64,000 bases of DNA from Isoperla grammatica (GCA_945910005.1 OX246739.1:41158201-41222200), one strand, 5' to 3'. Positions 11,676 to 23,538 are shown, counted from the first letter of the stretch. The notes: generated by a model not told the origin, from the sequence alone. Numbers and translations are program-made.

Positions 11676-14600
11676 ACTGCATAGTACAAGATAGCGTAGC
11701 GTGATGGTAACGCTTTCTGTCTCTTGACAATACTTGTTGGTCAAAGTATGACGTGTCAAGTATGTCGTCAGCATAGTACAAGCTAGCGTAGCGTGATGGT
11801 GACGCTTTCTGTCTCTTGACAATACTTGTTGGTCAAAGTATGACGTGTCAAGTATGTCGTCAGCATAGTACAAGATAGCGTAGCGTGATGGTGACGCTTT
11901 CTGTCTCTTGACAATACTTGTTGGTCAAAGTATGACGTGTCAAGTATGACGTCAGCATAGTACAAGATAGCGTAGCGTGATGGTGACGCTTTCTGTCTCT
12001 TGACAATACTTGTTGGTCAAAGTATGACGTGTCAAGTATGTCGTCAGCATAGTACAAGATAGCGTAGCGTGATGGTGACGCTTTCTGTCTCTTGACAATA
12101 CTTGTTGGTCAAAGTATGACGTGTCAAGTATGTCGTCAGCATAGTACAAGATAGCGTAGCGTGATGGTGACGCTTTCTGTCTCTTGACAATACTTGTTGG
12201 TCAAAGTATGACGTGTCAAGTATGACGTCAGCATAGTACAAGATAGCGTAGCGTGATGGTGACGCTTTCTGTCTCTTGACAATACTTGTTGGTCAAAGTA
12301 TGACGTGTCAAGTATGTCGTCAGCATAGTACAAGATAGCGTAGCGTGATGGTGACGCTTTCTGTCTCTTGACAATACTTGTTGGTCAAAGTATGACGTGT
12401 CAAGTATGACGTCAGCATAGTACAAGATAGCGTAGCGTGATGGTGACGCTTTCTGTCTCTTGACAATACTTGTTAATCAAAGTATGACGTGTCAAGTATG
12501 TCGTCAGCATAGTACAAGATAGCGTAGCGTGATGGTGACGCTTTCTGTCTCTTGACAATACTTGTTGGTCAAAGTATGACGTGTCAAGTATGACGTCAGC
12601 ATAGTACAAGCTAGCGTAGCGTGATGGTGACGCTTTCTGTCTCTTGACAACACTTGTTGGTCAAAGTATGACGTGTCAAGTATGTCGTCAGCATAGTACA
12701 AGATGGCGTAGCGTGATGGTGACGCTTTCTGTCTCTTGACAACACTTGTTGGTCAAAGTATGACGTGTCAAGTATGTCGTCAGCATAGTACAAGATGGCG
12801 TAGCGTGATGGTGACGCTTTCTGTCTCTTGACAACACTTGTTGGTCAAAGTATGACGTGTCAAGTATGTCGTCAGCATAGTACAAGATGGCGTAGCGTGA
12901 TGGTGACGCTTTCTGTCTCTTGACAACACTTGTTGGTCAAAGTATGACGTGTCAAGTATGACGTCAGCATAGTACAAGCTAGCGTAGCGTGATGGTGACG
13001 CTTTCTGTCTCTTGACAATACTTGTTGGTCAAAGTATGACGTGTCAAGTATGTCGTCAGCATAGTACAAGATAGCGTAGCGTGATGGTGACGCTTTCTGT
13101 CTCTTGACAATACTTGTTGGTCAAAGTATGACGTGTCAAGTATGTCGTCAGCATAGTACAAGCTAGCGTAGCGTGATGGTGACGCTTTCTGTCTCTTGAC
13201 AACACTTGTTGGTCAAAGTATGACGTGTCAAGTATGACGTCAGCATAGTACAAGATAGCGTAGCGTGATGGTGACGCTTTCTGTCTCTTGACAATACTTG
13301 TTGGTCAAAGTATGACGTGTCAAGTATGTCGTCAGCATAGTACAAGATAGCGTAGCGTGATGGTGACGCTTTCTGTCTCTTGACAACACTTGTTGGTCAA
13401 AGTATGACGTGTCAAGTATGACGTCAGCATAGTACAAGATAGCGTAGCGTGATGGTGACGCTTTCTGTCTCTTGACAATACTTGTTAATCAAAGTATGAC
13501 GTGTCAAGTATGTCGTCAGCATAGTACAAGATAGCGTAGCGTGATGGTGACGCTTTCTGTCTCTTGACAATACTTGTTGGTCAAAGTATGACGTGTCAAG
13601 TATGACGTCAGCATAGTACAAGCTAGCGTAGCGTGATGGTGACGCTTTCTGTCTCTTGACAACACTTGTTGGTCAAAGTATGACGTGTCAAGTATGTCGT
13701 CAGCATAGTACAAGATGGCGTAGCGTGATGGTGACGCTTTCTGTCTCTTGACAACACTTGTTGGTCAAAGTATGACGTGTCAAGTATGTCGTCAGCATAG
13801 TACAAGATGGCGTAGCGTGATGGTGACGCTTTCTGTCTCTTGACAACACTTGTTGGTCAAAGTATGACGTGTCAAGTATGTCGTCAGCATAGTACAAGAT
13901 GGCGTAGCGTGATGGTGACGCTTTCTGTCTCTTGACAACACTTGTTGGTCAAAGTATGACGTGTCAAGTATGACGTCAGCATAGTACAAGCTAGCGTAGC
14001 GTGATGGTGACGCTTTCTGTCTCTTGACAATACTTGTTGGTCAAAGTATGACGTGTCAAGTATGTCGTCAGCATAGTACAAGATAGCGTAGCGTGATGGT
14101 GACGCTTTCTGTCTCTTGACAATACTTGTTGGTCAAAGTATGACGTGTCAAGTATGTCGTCAGCATAGTACAAGCTAGCGTAGCGTGATGGTGACGCTTT
14201 CTGTCTCTTGACAACACTTGTTGGTCAAAGTATGACGTGTCAAGTATGTCGTCAGCATAGTACAAGATGGCGTAGCGTGATGGTGACGCTTTCTGTCTCT
14301 TGACAACACTTGTTGGTCAAAGTATGACGTGTCAAGTATGACGTCAGCATAGTACAAGCTAGCGTATCGTGATGGTGACGCTTTCTGTCTCTTGACAACA
14401 CTTGTTGGTCAAAGTATGACGTGTCAAGTATGACGTCAGCATAGTACAAGATAGCGTAGCGTGATGGTGACGCTTTCTGTCTCTTGACAATACTTGTTGG
14501 TCAAAGTATGACGTGTCAAGTATGACGTCAGCATAGTACAAGATAGCGTAGCGTGATGGTGACGCTTTCTGTCTCTTGACAATACTTGTTGGTCAAAGTA

Positions 14601-17494
14601 TGACGTGTCAAGTATGACGTCAGCATAGTACAAGCTAGCGTAGCGTGATGGTGACGCTTTCTGTCTCTTGACAATACTTGTTGGTCAAAGTATGACGTGT
14701 CAAGTATGACGTCAGCATAGTACAAGATGGCGTAGCGTGATGGTGACGCTTTCTGTCTCTTGACAATACTTGTTGGTCAAAGTATGACGTGTCAAGTATG
14801 TCGTCAGCATAGTACAAGATGGCGTAGCGTGATGGTGACGCTTTCTGTCTCTTGACAACACTTGTTGGTCAAAGTATGACGTGTCAAGTATGACGTCAGC
14901 ATAGTACAAGCTAGCGTATCGTGATGGTGACGCTTTCTGTCTCTTGACAACACTTGTTGGTCAAAGTATGACGTGTCAAGTATGACGTCAGCATAGTACA
15001 AGCTAGCGTAGCGTGATGGTGACGCTTTCTGTCTCTTGACAATACTTGTTGGTCAAAGTATGACGTGTCAAGTATGTCGTCAGCATAGTACAAGATAGCG
15101 TAGCGTGATGGTGACGCTTTCTGTCTCTTGACAACACTTGTTGGTCAAAGTATGACGTGTCAAGTATGACGTGTCAAGTATGACGTCAGCATAGTACAAG
15201 ATAGCGTAGCGTGATGGTGACGCTTTCTGTCTCTTGACAATACTTGTTAATCAAAGTATGACGTGTCAAGTATGTCGTCAGCATAGTACAAGCTAGCGTA
15301 GCGTGATGGTGACGCTTTCTGTCTCTTGACAACACTTGTTGGTCAAAGTATGACGTGTCAAGTATGTCGTCAGCATAGTACAAGATGGCGTAGCGTGATG
15401 GTGACGCTTTCTGTCTCTTGACAACACTTGTTGGTCAAAGTATGACGTGTCAAGTATGACGTCAGCATAGTACAAGCTAGCGTATCGTGATGGTGACGCT
15501 TTCTGTCTCTTGACAACACTTGTTGGTCAAAGTATGACGTGTCAAGTATGACGTCAGCATAGTACAAGATAGCGTAGCGTGATGGTGACGCTTTCTGTCT
15601 CTTGACAATACTTGTTGGTCAAAGTATGACGTGTCAAGTATGACGTCAGCATAGTACAAGATAGCGTAGCGTGATGGTGACGCTTTCTGTCTCTTGACAA
15701 TACTTGTTGGTCAAAGTATGACGTGTCAAGTATGACGTCAGCATAGTACAAGCTAGCGTAGCGTGATGGTGACGCTTTCTGTCTCTTGACAATACTTGTT
15801 GGTCAAAGTATGACGTGTCAAGTATGACGTCAGCATAGTACAAGATGGCGTAGCGTGATGGTGACGCTTTCTGTCTCTTGACAATACTTGTTGGTCAAAG
15901 TATGACGTGTCAAGTATGTCGTCAGCATAGTACAAGATGGCGTAGCGTGATGGTGACGCTTTCTGTCTCTTGACAACACTTGTTGGTCAAAGTATGACGT
16001 GTCAAGTATGACGTCAGCATAGTACAAGCTAGCGTATCGTGATGGTGACGCTTTCTGTCTCTTGACAACACTTGTTGGTCAAAGTATGACGTGTCAAGTA
16101 TGACGTCAGCATAGTACAAGCTAGCGTAGCGTGATGGTGACGCTTTCTGTCTCTTGACAATACTTGTTGGTCAAAGTATGACGTGTCAAGTATGTCGTCA
16201 GCATAGTACAAGATAGCGTAGCGTGATGGTGACGCTTTCTGTCTCTTGACAACACTTGTTGGTCAAAGTATGACGTGTCAAGTATGACGTGTCAAGTATG
16301 ACGTCAGCATAGTACAAGATAGCGTAGCGTGATGGTGACGCTTTCTGTCTCTTGACAATACTTGTTGGTCAAAGTATGACGTGTCAAGTATGACGTCAGC
16401 ATAGTACAAGATAGCGTAGCGTGATGGTGACGCTTTCTGTCTCTTGACAATACTTGTTGGTCAAAGTATGACGTGTCAAGTATGACGTCAGCATAGTTCA
16501 AGCTAGCGTAGCGTGATGGTGACGCTTTCTATCTCTTGACAATACTTGTTGGTCAAAGTATGACGTATCAAGTATGTCGTCAGCATAGTACAAGATAGCG
16601 TAGCGTGATGGTGACGCTTTCTGTCTCTTGACAATACTTGTTGGTCAAAGTATGACGTGTCAAGTATGACGTGTCAAGTATGACGTCAGCATAGTACAAG
16701 ATAGCGTAGCGTGATGGTGACGCTTTCTGTCTCTTGACAATACTTGTTGGTCAAAGTATGACGTGTCAAGTATGACGTCAGCATAGTACAAGATAGCGTA
16801 GCGTGATGGTGACGCTTTCTGTCTCTTGACAATACTTGTTGGTCAAAGTATGACGTGTCAAGTATGACGTCAGCATAGTACAAGCTAGCGTAGCGTGATG
16901 GTGACGCTTTCTGTCTCTTGACAATACTTGTTGGTCAAAGTATGACGTGTCAAGTATGACGTCAGCATAGTACAAGCTAGCGTAGCGTGATGGTGACGCT
17001 TTCTGTCTCTTGACAATACTTGTTGGTCAAAGTACGACGTGTCAAGTAAACGTCAGCATAGTACAAGATAGCGTAGCGTGACAGTGACGCTTTCTGTCTC
17101 TTGACAATACTTGTTGGTCAAAGTATGACGTGTCAAGTATGTCGTCAGCATAGTACAAGATAGCGTAGCGTGATGGTGACGCTTTCTGTCTCTTGACAAT
17201 ACTTGTTGGTCAAAGTATGACGTGTCAAGTATGACGTCAGCATAGTACAAGATAGCGTAGCGTGATGGTGACGCTTTCTGTCTCTTGACAATACTTGTTG
17301 GTCAAAGTATGACGTGTCAAGTATGACGTCAGCATAGTACAAGCTAGCGTAGCGTGATGGTGACGCTTTCTGTCTCTTGACAATACTTGTTGGTCAAAGT
17401 ATGACGTGTCAAGTATGTCGTCAGCATAGTACAAGATAGCGTAGCGTGATGGTGACACTTTCTGTCTCTTGACAATACTTGTTGGTCAAAGTAC
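11676..17494. repeat. 92-bp satellite array, about 63 copies
   Basis: Head-to-tail monomers of 92 bp with very high identity. Variants are limited to a few sites: TATGACGTCAGC or TATGTCGTCAGC; AAGATAGCG, AAGCTAGCG or AAGATGGCG; AATACTTG or AACACTTG; GTTGGTC or GTTAATC; TAGCGTGATGG or TATCGTGATGG. A 14-bp internal duplication (GACGTGTCAAGTAT) occurs near 15160, 16280 and 16665. Monomer order repeats at 1012 bp (eleven monomers; 12228-13239 versus 13240-14251) and at 1118 bp (twelve monomers plus 14 bp; from about 14252 versus 15370). Every short minus-strand frame in it is a by-product of the repeat. Confidence 0.97.
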
Positions 17495-17847
17495 GAATAC
17501 AGCTAGTTTGCCAGATATATAAACCTCGAGGCTCTGCCGAGTACTTCCTTAACCAGCACACATAAATCATAATTACTCTCTGTATGGTAAATATGGGAAG
17601 CTAGTGCTACCACCGCCGCACATTATGCCCTACTGCTTATCCCTGCTTCAACTGTTGGCCCTACTGCCGACGAGCTCCAACCTGTGGGCTCACTTTGAGT
17701 TTTGCTACATCCACGGAGAATAGACGCCTGCCCCTCCCGAAACTCATAACACAAGATTTATTGCCATTCTTGTTCAGCATGCGAGGAGTAGAGAGGAAGT
17801 TAATCGTATTAATAAATCATATCTGTGTAGACCTTGTGTGTAGCACG
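17495..17847. other. Spacer between two satellites, LTR-like features
   Basis: About 350 bp of non-repetitive DNA. It contains a TATATAAA box near 17515-17522 and AATAAA near 17810 followed by a GT-rich stretch. These are the parts of a promoter/terminator unit such as a solo LTR, but no terminal TG...CA boundaries or target duplication could be established. Confidence 0.3.
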
Positions 17848-18552
17848 TTACATTCCATGCCTCGGAATACATAATTCCTTCCATTCCATTACATTCCACG
17901 CCTCGGAATACATAATTCCTTCCATTCCATTACATTCCACGCCTCGGAATACATAATTCCTTCCATTTCATTACATTCCATGCCTCGGAATACATGATTC
18001 CTTCCATTTCATTACATTCCACGCCTCGGAATACATGATCCCTTCCATTCCATTGCATTCCACGCCTCGGAATACATAATCCCTTCCATTACATTACATT
18101 CCACGCCTCGGAATACATGATCCCTTCCATTACATTACATTCCACGCCTCGGAATACATAATCCCTTCCATGTCATTACATTCCACGCCTCGGAATAAGT
18201 TACATAATCCCTTCCATTTCATTACATTCCACGCCTCGGAATAAGTTACATAATCCCTTCCATTTCATTACATTTCACGCCTCGGAATACATAATCCCTT
18301 CCATGTTATTACATTCCCTGCCTCGGAATACATAATCCCTTCCATGTCATTGCATTCCATGCCTCGGAATACATAATTCCTTCCATTTCATTACATTCCC
18401 TGCCTCGGAATACATAATTCCTTCCATGTCATTGCATTTTACGCCTCGGAATACATAATACCTTCTATTTCATTACATTCCCTGCCTCGGAATACATCCC
18501 TTCCATTTCATTACATTCCCTGCCTCGGAATACATAATCCCTTCCATTTCAT
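17848..18552. repeat. 41-bp CATTCC/GGAAT-rich tandem array
   Basis: About 17 copies of a 41-bp unit containing CATTCC, GCCTCGGAATAC and TTCCTTCCAT. Two copies near 18190 and 18240 carry a 6-bp AAGTTA insertion. The unit has internal symmetry (GGAAT-ACATA-ATTCC). It is unrelated to the 92-bp satellite and more diverged than it. Confidence 0.93.
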
Positions 18553-18714
18553 GCTACTCTCACTCGTATTGAGAGTGAACACTCGTTTCTCAAGTTGTGT
18601 ATAGTGTTATTAAGTTTTTGATGGGCAACTACGATATGTAGAGCATGAAGTGTTAATAAACTTTCATATATCATGCCACGTTTAAACTGGTTTGGGTCTA
18701 CGGTTGTAAAAGCT

Positions 18715-18960
18715 ACTGTTTTTTAAAATAATAACTTTATTATGGCTGACGTTTTGGGGAAATTAAACTTACCATTTTCAAGGGCGAGAAGAGCACAAAC
18801 AAACATGACAATGTAAAAATAAAGAGAAACCATAACAAAAACTACCACTGCCTACAATTATAGGATTTAACAATGATAGTTGCACAGAATTTCCTTGTAG
18901 GTTGTTGCTATCGTCAATGTGGTATACGATCTCATATTTCTTTGTTTCTCTTGAAAATGG
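18715..18960 (-). mobile_element. Diverged Penelope-type 3' end
   Basis: The stretch CTGACGTTTTGGGG...TTTTCAAGGGCGAGAAG, followed by A-rich DNA, has the layout of the Penelope ends elsewhere in the window (minus-strand CTTGAAAA, stem, then AAACGTCAG). Sequence identity to the other copies is low. Confidence 0.4.
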
Positions 18961-19109
18961 AGAAGCGTATTTTTTACGAAAAGTTGAGAATAATATTTTT
19001 TTAATTTAATACACTATAGTGGCTATCATAACTTTAAATTAAACATTGTAGACAAATATATATAATTGACATAGAAGTATTTTAGTTCTAATATGTATTT
19101 GCTCTGAGT

Positions 19110-19160
19110 GTGCCCTGAGGGATCGAACCCAGAACATCCTACACCACTTTAGCTATACAA
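19110..19160 (-). repeat. tRNA-like pol III promoter segment (SINE-like)
   Basis: On the minus strand a B-box-like GGGTTCGATCCC (19120-19131) is preceded by an A-box-like TAGCTAAAGTGG (19145-19156). No complete cloverleaf could be closed, so a tRNA-derived SINE head is more likely than a tRNA gene. Confidence 0.4.
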
Positions 19161-19169
19161 AAACAATTA

Positions 19170-20107
19170 TCGAACTTGTATTCGGTAACTATTTGTTTGA
19201 TGTTGGGAGCTTATATATCTAACGCCACGAGCTATCGTCTTGGATGCCGTTTTGGCAGATATTCGTAAATATCTTTCGTTGGGGGAATGATCGTGGGTTG
19301 TTTATAGCCAGCAGCTTTATTAGTAAATATTTTGTGTTAATTAATTTCTTTTACTCATCAGACAATGCTTTCTACATGTATGCTTGTAGTCTAGCTACAG
19401 AGCAGACAAACACTATAGCTTGTAGGTAAAAATAAAAGTATGGCGCTTGGGGTTTGAAACCTCTTGTTCTCAAAGGAATATCAAATTAAATTTGTAATTA
19501 AAATTATCTCTATAAAATTCGGAAGCAGTGAACAACTTGAAACGGAATTTGAAAGAGACGGTACTATAGAGCCTACAATGGTAGAATTGTTTTCAGATGG
19601 GATATAATCAAAGCGAAATTACAAATAAACATATTATATTTACTTTTCATATTGGATGCTTTTTCCTATTACCACTTCCATTATATTTTTAATTAAATTT
19701 TTCATTCTTGGGATTAGTGTGTGATTTCTATTATCACAAGCATTGTCTCTCAATTTTGTTTTTGAGCTTGAGACAGACTCTTTCAAACCGGTGCTCACAG
19801 GCGGCCTAAATTCCATGAGAGGGTCATGTATTGGAAATATTTTGTTCATAACAGTGGCATAGCTATATATTATCAGCTTACAGGGGGCTTTGGGATCTTT
19901 CTGCTACTTTTAGCACTGACTTTGATAACAATATAACGTTAACACCCAGTTTAAAAAACTTAAGTGCGCAGTAATGTGCACTTTAAAGCGAGAGCGACAG
20001 AGGTTTTTAAATGTACTTAAATAACAAGAACATCTCTAGTCTACATTTAACGATATTTATACTATACAAAAAAATTGCTTTTGTTTGTTTTTTGTTTTTT
20101 TTTCAAG
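19170..20107. other. No recognised gene
   Basis: AT-rich DNA without supported exons. A TTG/poly-T tract at 20075-20103 forms the upstream edge of the candidate exon at 20108. Confidence 0.4.
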
Positions 20108-20255
20108 TGGACACATTAAATGATCTCAATGAATTAAATATGGTATTCCTGGCATCGGAAGGGTCTGGAGCCTTGGGTGCCATGTTCACAACACTCTTAC
20201 GCCACTGGGTTAAAAGGAAAACACAGCAATGTAAAGACGTTCTAACACAAATCCA
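20108..20255 (+). CDS. Candidate internal exon, unknown protein
   Basis: A strong 3' splice-like site (long T tract then CAAG at 20104-20107) precedes a frame that stays open to a donor-like GTAAAT at 20256. The 148-bp block would begin with two bases of a split codon and end in phase 2. It encodes a soluble-looking segment containing LNDLNELNMVFLASEGSG and HWVKRKTQQC, with balanced charge and better codon composition than its AT-rich surroundings. I do not recognise the family. It is opposite in strand to the ferlin exons, so it would be part of a separate or nested gene, or a fragment of a mobile-element protein. The antisense strand is also open here, which weakens the call. Confidence 0.33.
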
Positions 20256-20846
20256 GTAAATAACTGAAAGAAGTTGCCTGGTAAACTGCAAAGATCCGAA
20301 CTGTAAAAATGTGTGTTCGATAGCCTACGGACACTGTAGTAGGCACTTACACTCAATTCCACTTTCAATTCACCACCGTGTTTGGGTTTCACCTCCGGGG
20401 CAGAGTTTTGCAGCCGACGTCGGAAAAACGCGACCGACTCAAAGCGAAGATCGGGATTCAATTTGTGCTCGTCTGAAGGAATTCTTCCCGATAAAGACGC
20501 GATGCGAGCTGGTCTCTGTTTTATTTTTAATGTCCAGCCTGACCTATTTCATCCCTTGACAAGTAATTTGTCTGCCTTCTTATTAATCTTATATTATTAT
20601 AGAACTTATAAAACACAACAGTATTGCTTTATTGAACTTTAACCTTCTGTACTTTCTGTGCGCACATCCATTGGCAATGTCTCTGAGACAAAATAGTAAC
20701 ACATATTTACTATCATAACAATTGAATACTGAAAACGGCGGGAGGTTCTCGGGACTAAACACAAATCAACTCACTTAATGGGACGGATGGATGTTGGATA
20801 ATTTAGATGTAAGATTAAATACATGTAATGTTAACAATTAAGAATG

Positions 20847-20902
20847 ACATTATTAATATTAGAACACCCTATAGCAATAGGGTGTTCTAATATTAATAAT
20901 GT
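20847..20902. repeat. Perfect 26-bp inverted repeat with 4-nt loop
   Basis: Arms 20847-20872 and 20877-20902 are exact reverse complements around AGCA. Weaker symmetry continues for about 25 bp on both sides (TTAACATTACATG versus TTAATGTAAT). It may be a small foldback element or a hairpin-forming transcript. Confidence 0.8.
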
Positions 20903-21046
20903 AATTTTTAATGTTTAATGTAATATTTCGATTTAATATTCGAATGTATGTATTAACAAGGTTGGATGGAAGAAAAGATCCCACCGGCCTTAATCCCGTC
21001 AATAAAGTCGATCAACCAATCAAATCAATCAATAAATCCTGTTTAC

Positions 21047-21300
21047 CTTTTTCTGTGCGGTCCAGGTGACTTCTCCAGAGTGTTCAGCGATCCAGCCTTC
21101 TTGAGTGACCTGGCAGGCTCGCCCGTAGACTGCCAGCTACCGCGGCGATCCGTCGACAGGGTGCGCTCCAGATTAGCTATGTTCTGCTCGATGTCAATGA
21201 GCATCTGTTGGTCATCATCGACTGCTCCGTAGTTGTCGCTCGCACCCCAACTGCTCTTGCCGTCCGGGTACTTATACTCCACGTCAAAGGTGATGGTCGC
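21047..21300 (-). CDS. Otoferlin-type ferlin, exon following C2A
   Basis: Ferlins are large tail-anchored membrane proteins with several C2 domains that act in calcium-triggered membrane fusion. This exon would encode the last strand of the first C2 domain (C2A) and the following linker. The minus strand shows a good acceptor (TTTACTTCCAG, 21301-21311) before ATITFDVEYKYPDG and a donor GTAAAC at 21041-21046 after GPHRK. ITFDVEYKYPDG fits the otoferlin C2A end, where vertebrate members have a VEVRYQ-type strand followed by DG. The linker that follows (GAVDDDQQMLIDIEQNIANL, then a Ser/Arg-rich part) is predicted soluble. The exon is 254 bp, enters in phase 0 and leaves in phase 2. It follows the exon at 28728-28916 in phase. 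The next exon, expected to lead to C2B, was not found in the window. Family call from recalled ferlin sequences; subfamily less certain. Confidence 0.72.
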
Positions 21301-21588
21301 CTGGAAGTAAACAATAACCCTCATTTTGTACCACCACATCTTTTCAGAGAGTGATTTATACATACGAAAAATTATAATCTAAATCGTGACGCACAAATGT
21401 GTTTCTTCGAGATCACATTTTCCACTGAAATCTTAGTGACGCACGCCTGAATAGAGATAAAGATGCGTGCGAACACAATGTATAAATTTGTTTACAGTGG
21501 CGATGCAGCTGTTGAAGATCAGTGGGTGCGACAATATCCAACAAACAAATTGTAACCAAGACGAGCTGCGGAAGGCTAGCAAGTTTTA

Positions 21589-21866
21589 AGGCGCGTTCAG
21601 ACAGAATGACTATGGACTAAGACTAACAATAGAGTGATTAAGCCTTGGGAAAACAACGTACTCGAAAACATCCATCCCCAAAGTATTTCAACAATGCCAA
21701 CAATCGAAAATCAACTTTCTTAATCACTCGTTCTTAAACACTAATCACTATAAAAATTTGTTAACGCTTAGACATAAATCGTATACTTCAACCCTGTTAA
21801 ACCTTAAATCGTTAGTCTTAAACACTAATCGTTAGTCTTAGTCATTTTGTGTGCTAGTGTTAAGTA
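21589..21866. mobile_element. Degenerate MITE
   Basis: The left end AGGCGCGTTCAGACAGAATGAC, with GGACTAAGACTAAC just inside, is echoed in inverted form by GTTAGTCTTAGTCATTTTGTGT near 21832-21853. TTA stands on the left (21586-21588) and possibly right edge. The right terminus is eroded. Confidence 0.45.
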
Positions 21867-23347
21867 TAGCACTGGTGGAGAGGTATTGAAACAGGTGGAT
21901 TAGTTAATTGGTATGAGTTGTTGGTTGCCAAGAGAATGGAAGTACTTATACTTGAAGTACTTGGAAGAAGAGTGATTGCCGTCAGACGAGCACTTGAAGA
22001 AACACGGGAGTAGCAATATATCATATTGAATTGAATATCGTATTGGTATAATTAGTGGCTGGCTGGTTTACCTTGACGTAAGATATAGTGTATTGTGTTT
22101 GTATTGTAATTGTATAAGTGTATTGAGTTAGGTGCAACTTTCATAAGAGTATTTCTTAAATGCATTCGAGAGAGTAATTCTTTGATATCGTGTACTTAAG
22201 GAATCGTATATGGTGGGTTGAGAAGAAATGACTGCAGGGTAAATGAAACAGTATTATTTGATTTTGGCCCTATATTGGTGAGGATAGTTTGCAGCAAAGT
22301 GCCGTAGATGAACCCAGGAATTAAACAGAGAAGATACATAATAAACAATAAACAATTCACACAGAAAAATATGAATTAAACATTAAACATTAACAACTAT
22401 AAATTATAAACAACAAACATTAAACAATAATATCATGGAATGGAACTATATACAGTATACAGTACAATATACAGTAGTATATGTATAGTACTAACTTTAA
22501 AATATTAATACCATATTTTGTTGTTACAATTTCATGATAAGTAGCAATATGATTCTTTGAGCAGAGAGTTTAAAACGTTCGGATATCAATAATATAATAT
22601 ATCAATGTATGAAATTTTCATACAATGCCGTACACATATGGACGAGTGTCTTCGCTATGCATTATCAACACATTCGTTTAGACTGAGGTATAGAATAAAA
22701 CAAACACAACATGAGAACTACCCTAGTAAACTCTAAGTCCTGCTTTCAACCCGTGCACCCAAGGCGTTGACAGGTGCTTTCCACTACATTTAACACACTT
22801 CGCGTCACACCAGCAGCTTCACATTTGCGGTATATGGAGAGAAATGTTCTAGTTCCAACTTTTGACGCGGTTTGCGCTAGACGGCGGCGTTATTTTAGAT
22901 GCACAAACTTCTTCATAAATTCAGAGAATTTCATTTGTTTTCATTAAGCTTGCTCAACTTGTAATTTGTGTCCTCATTGTAAGAGGGTAAATTCTAGACG
23001 AGAATAATTAATGATGTTCAACTTGAAATGAGTGTATAGGTAAACTTGAAAATTAGTTGAACAATAGTTGAGCCGTTGCGTTCAATGTTAAATTATTAAA
23101 CTCACTCTACAAAGATAATCGATATGTTTCACGATTTAATTGACAATATAAATATTAGAGTCACAACATTTAAAAGTTCTTAAACTTCTGTTTGCAATGT
23201 CAAAAATAGTTATTCCAAAGATAAATTATAGTTATATCTAATTGACTGGTTTCGATTGGGTGCTGAAGGGTTGCGAGCGCTGGGCCCGAAAGCTTGGGCG
23301 GCCGTTTGTGACACGACGGGGCCCCCGGTTGAAGCAGCTTCAACTTA

Positions 23348-23538
23348 AGGCTGGTCCACACACATGTTTTAAGCATAAGATTTAAGGTTTTAAGACGTTG
23401 TTTTAAGAACAACAATGAAAACAACGTCTTAAAACTAAAACTTTGTGTGAACGCCAGTACGTGTTTCCTATGATCCAACTTTACGACTACGCGTTAAACC
23501 TTAAATCTTATGCTTAAAAAATCTGTGTGGACCATCCT
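23348..23538. mobile_element. 191-bp MITE with TTA target duplication
   Basis: Terminal inverted repeats AGGCTGGTCCACACA and its near complement TGTGTGGACCATCCT; inner parts (GCATAAGATTTAAGGTTT) are also inverted, so the whole unit folds back. TTA flanks both ends (23345-23347, 23539-23541). This agrees with a PIF/Harbinger-derived non-autonomous element. Confidence 0.75.

Noticed and set aside
11572..17458. Repeated frames beginning MYYADDILDTS that recall the YADD box of reverse transcriptases
   Set aside because: They recur every 92 bp as translations of the satellite; no other reverse-transcriptase motif is present and the frames close after about 65 codons.
11676..17494. Hammerhead ribozyme in the 92-bp satellite (minus-strand CTGACGA, GAAA and an AGCGT/ACGCT stem III)
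   Set aside because: Stem II does not abut the core (CATA/AGACA internal loop), stem I does not pair, and many monomers read CTGACGT. Probably coincidence; a covariance search would settle it.
11676..18552. CRISPR-like regular repeats
   Set aside because: Repeats are contiguous with no unique spacers, and this is animal DNA.
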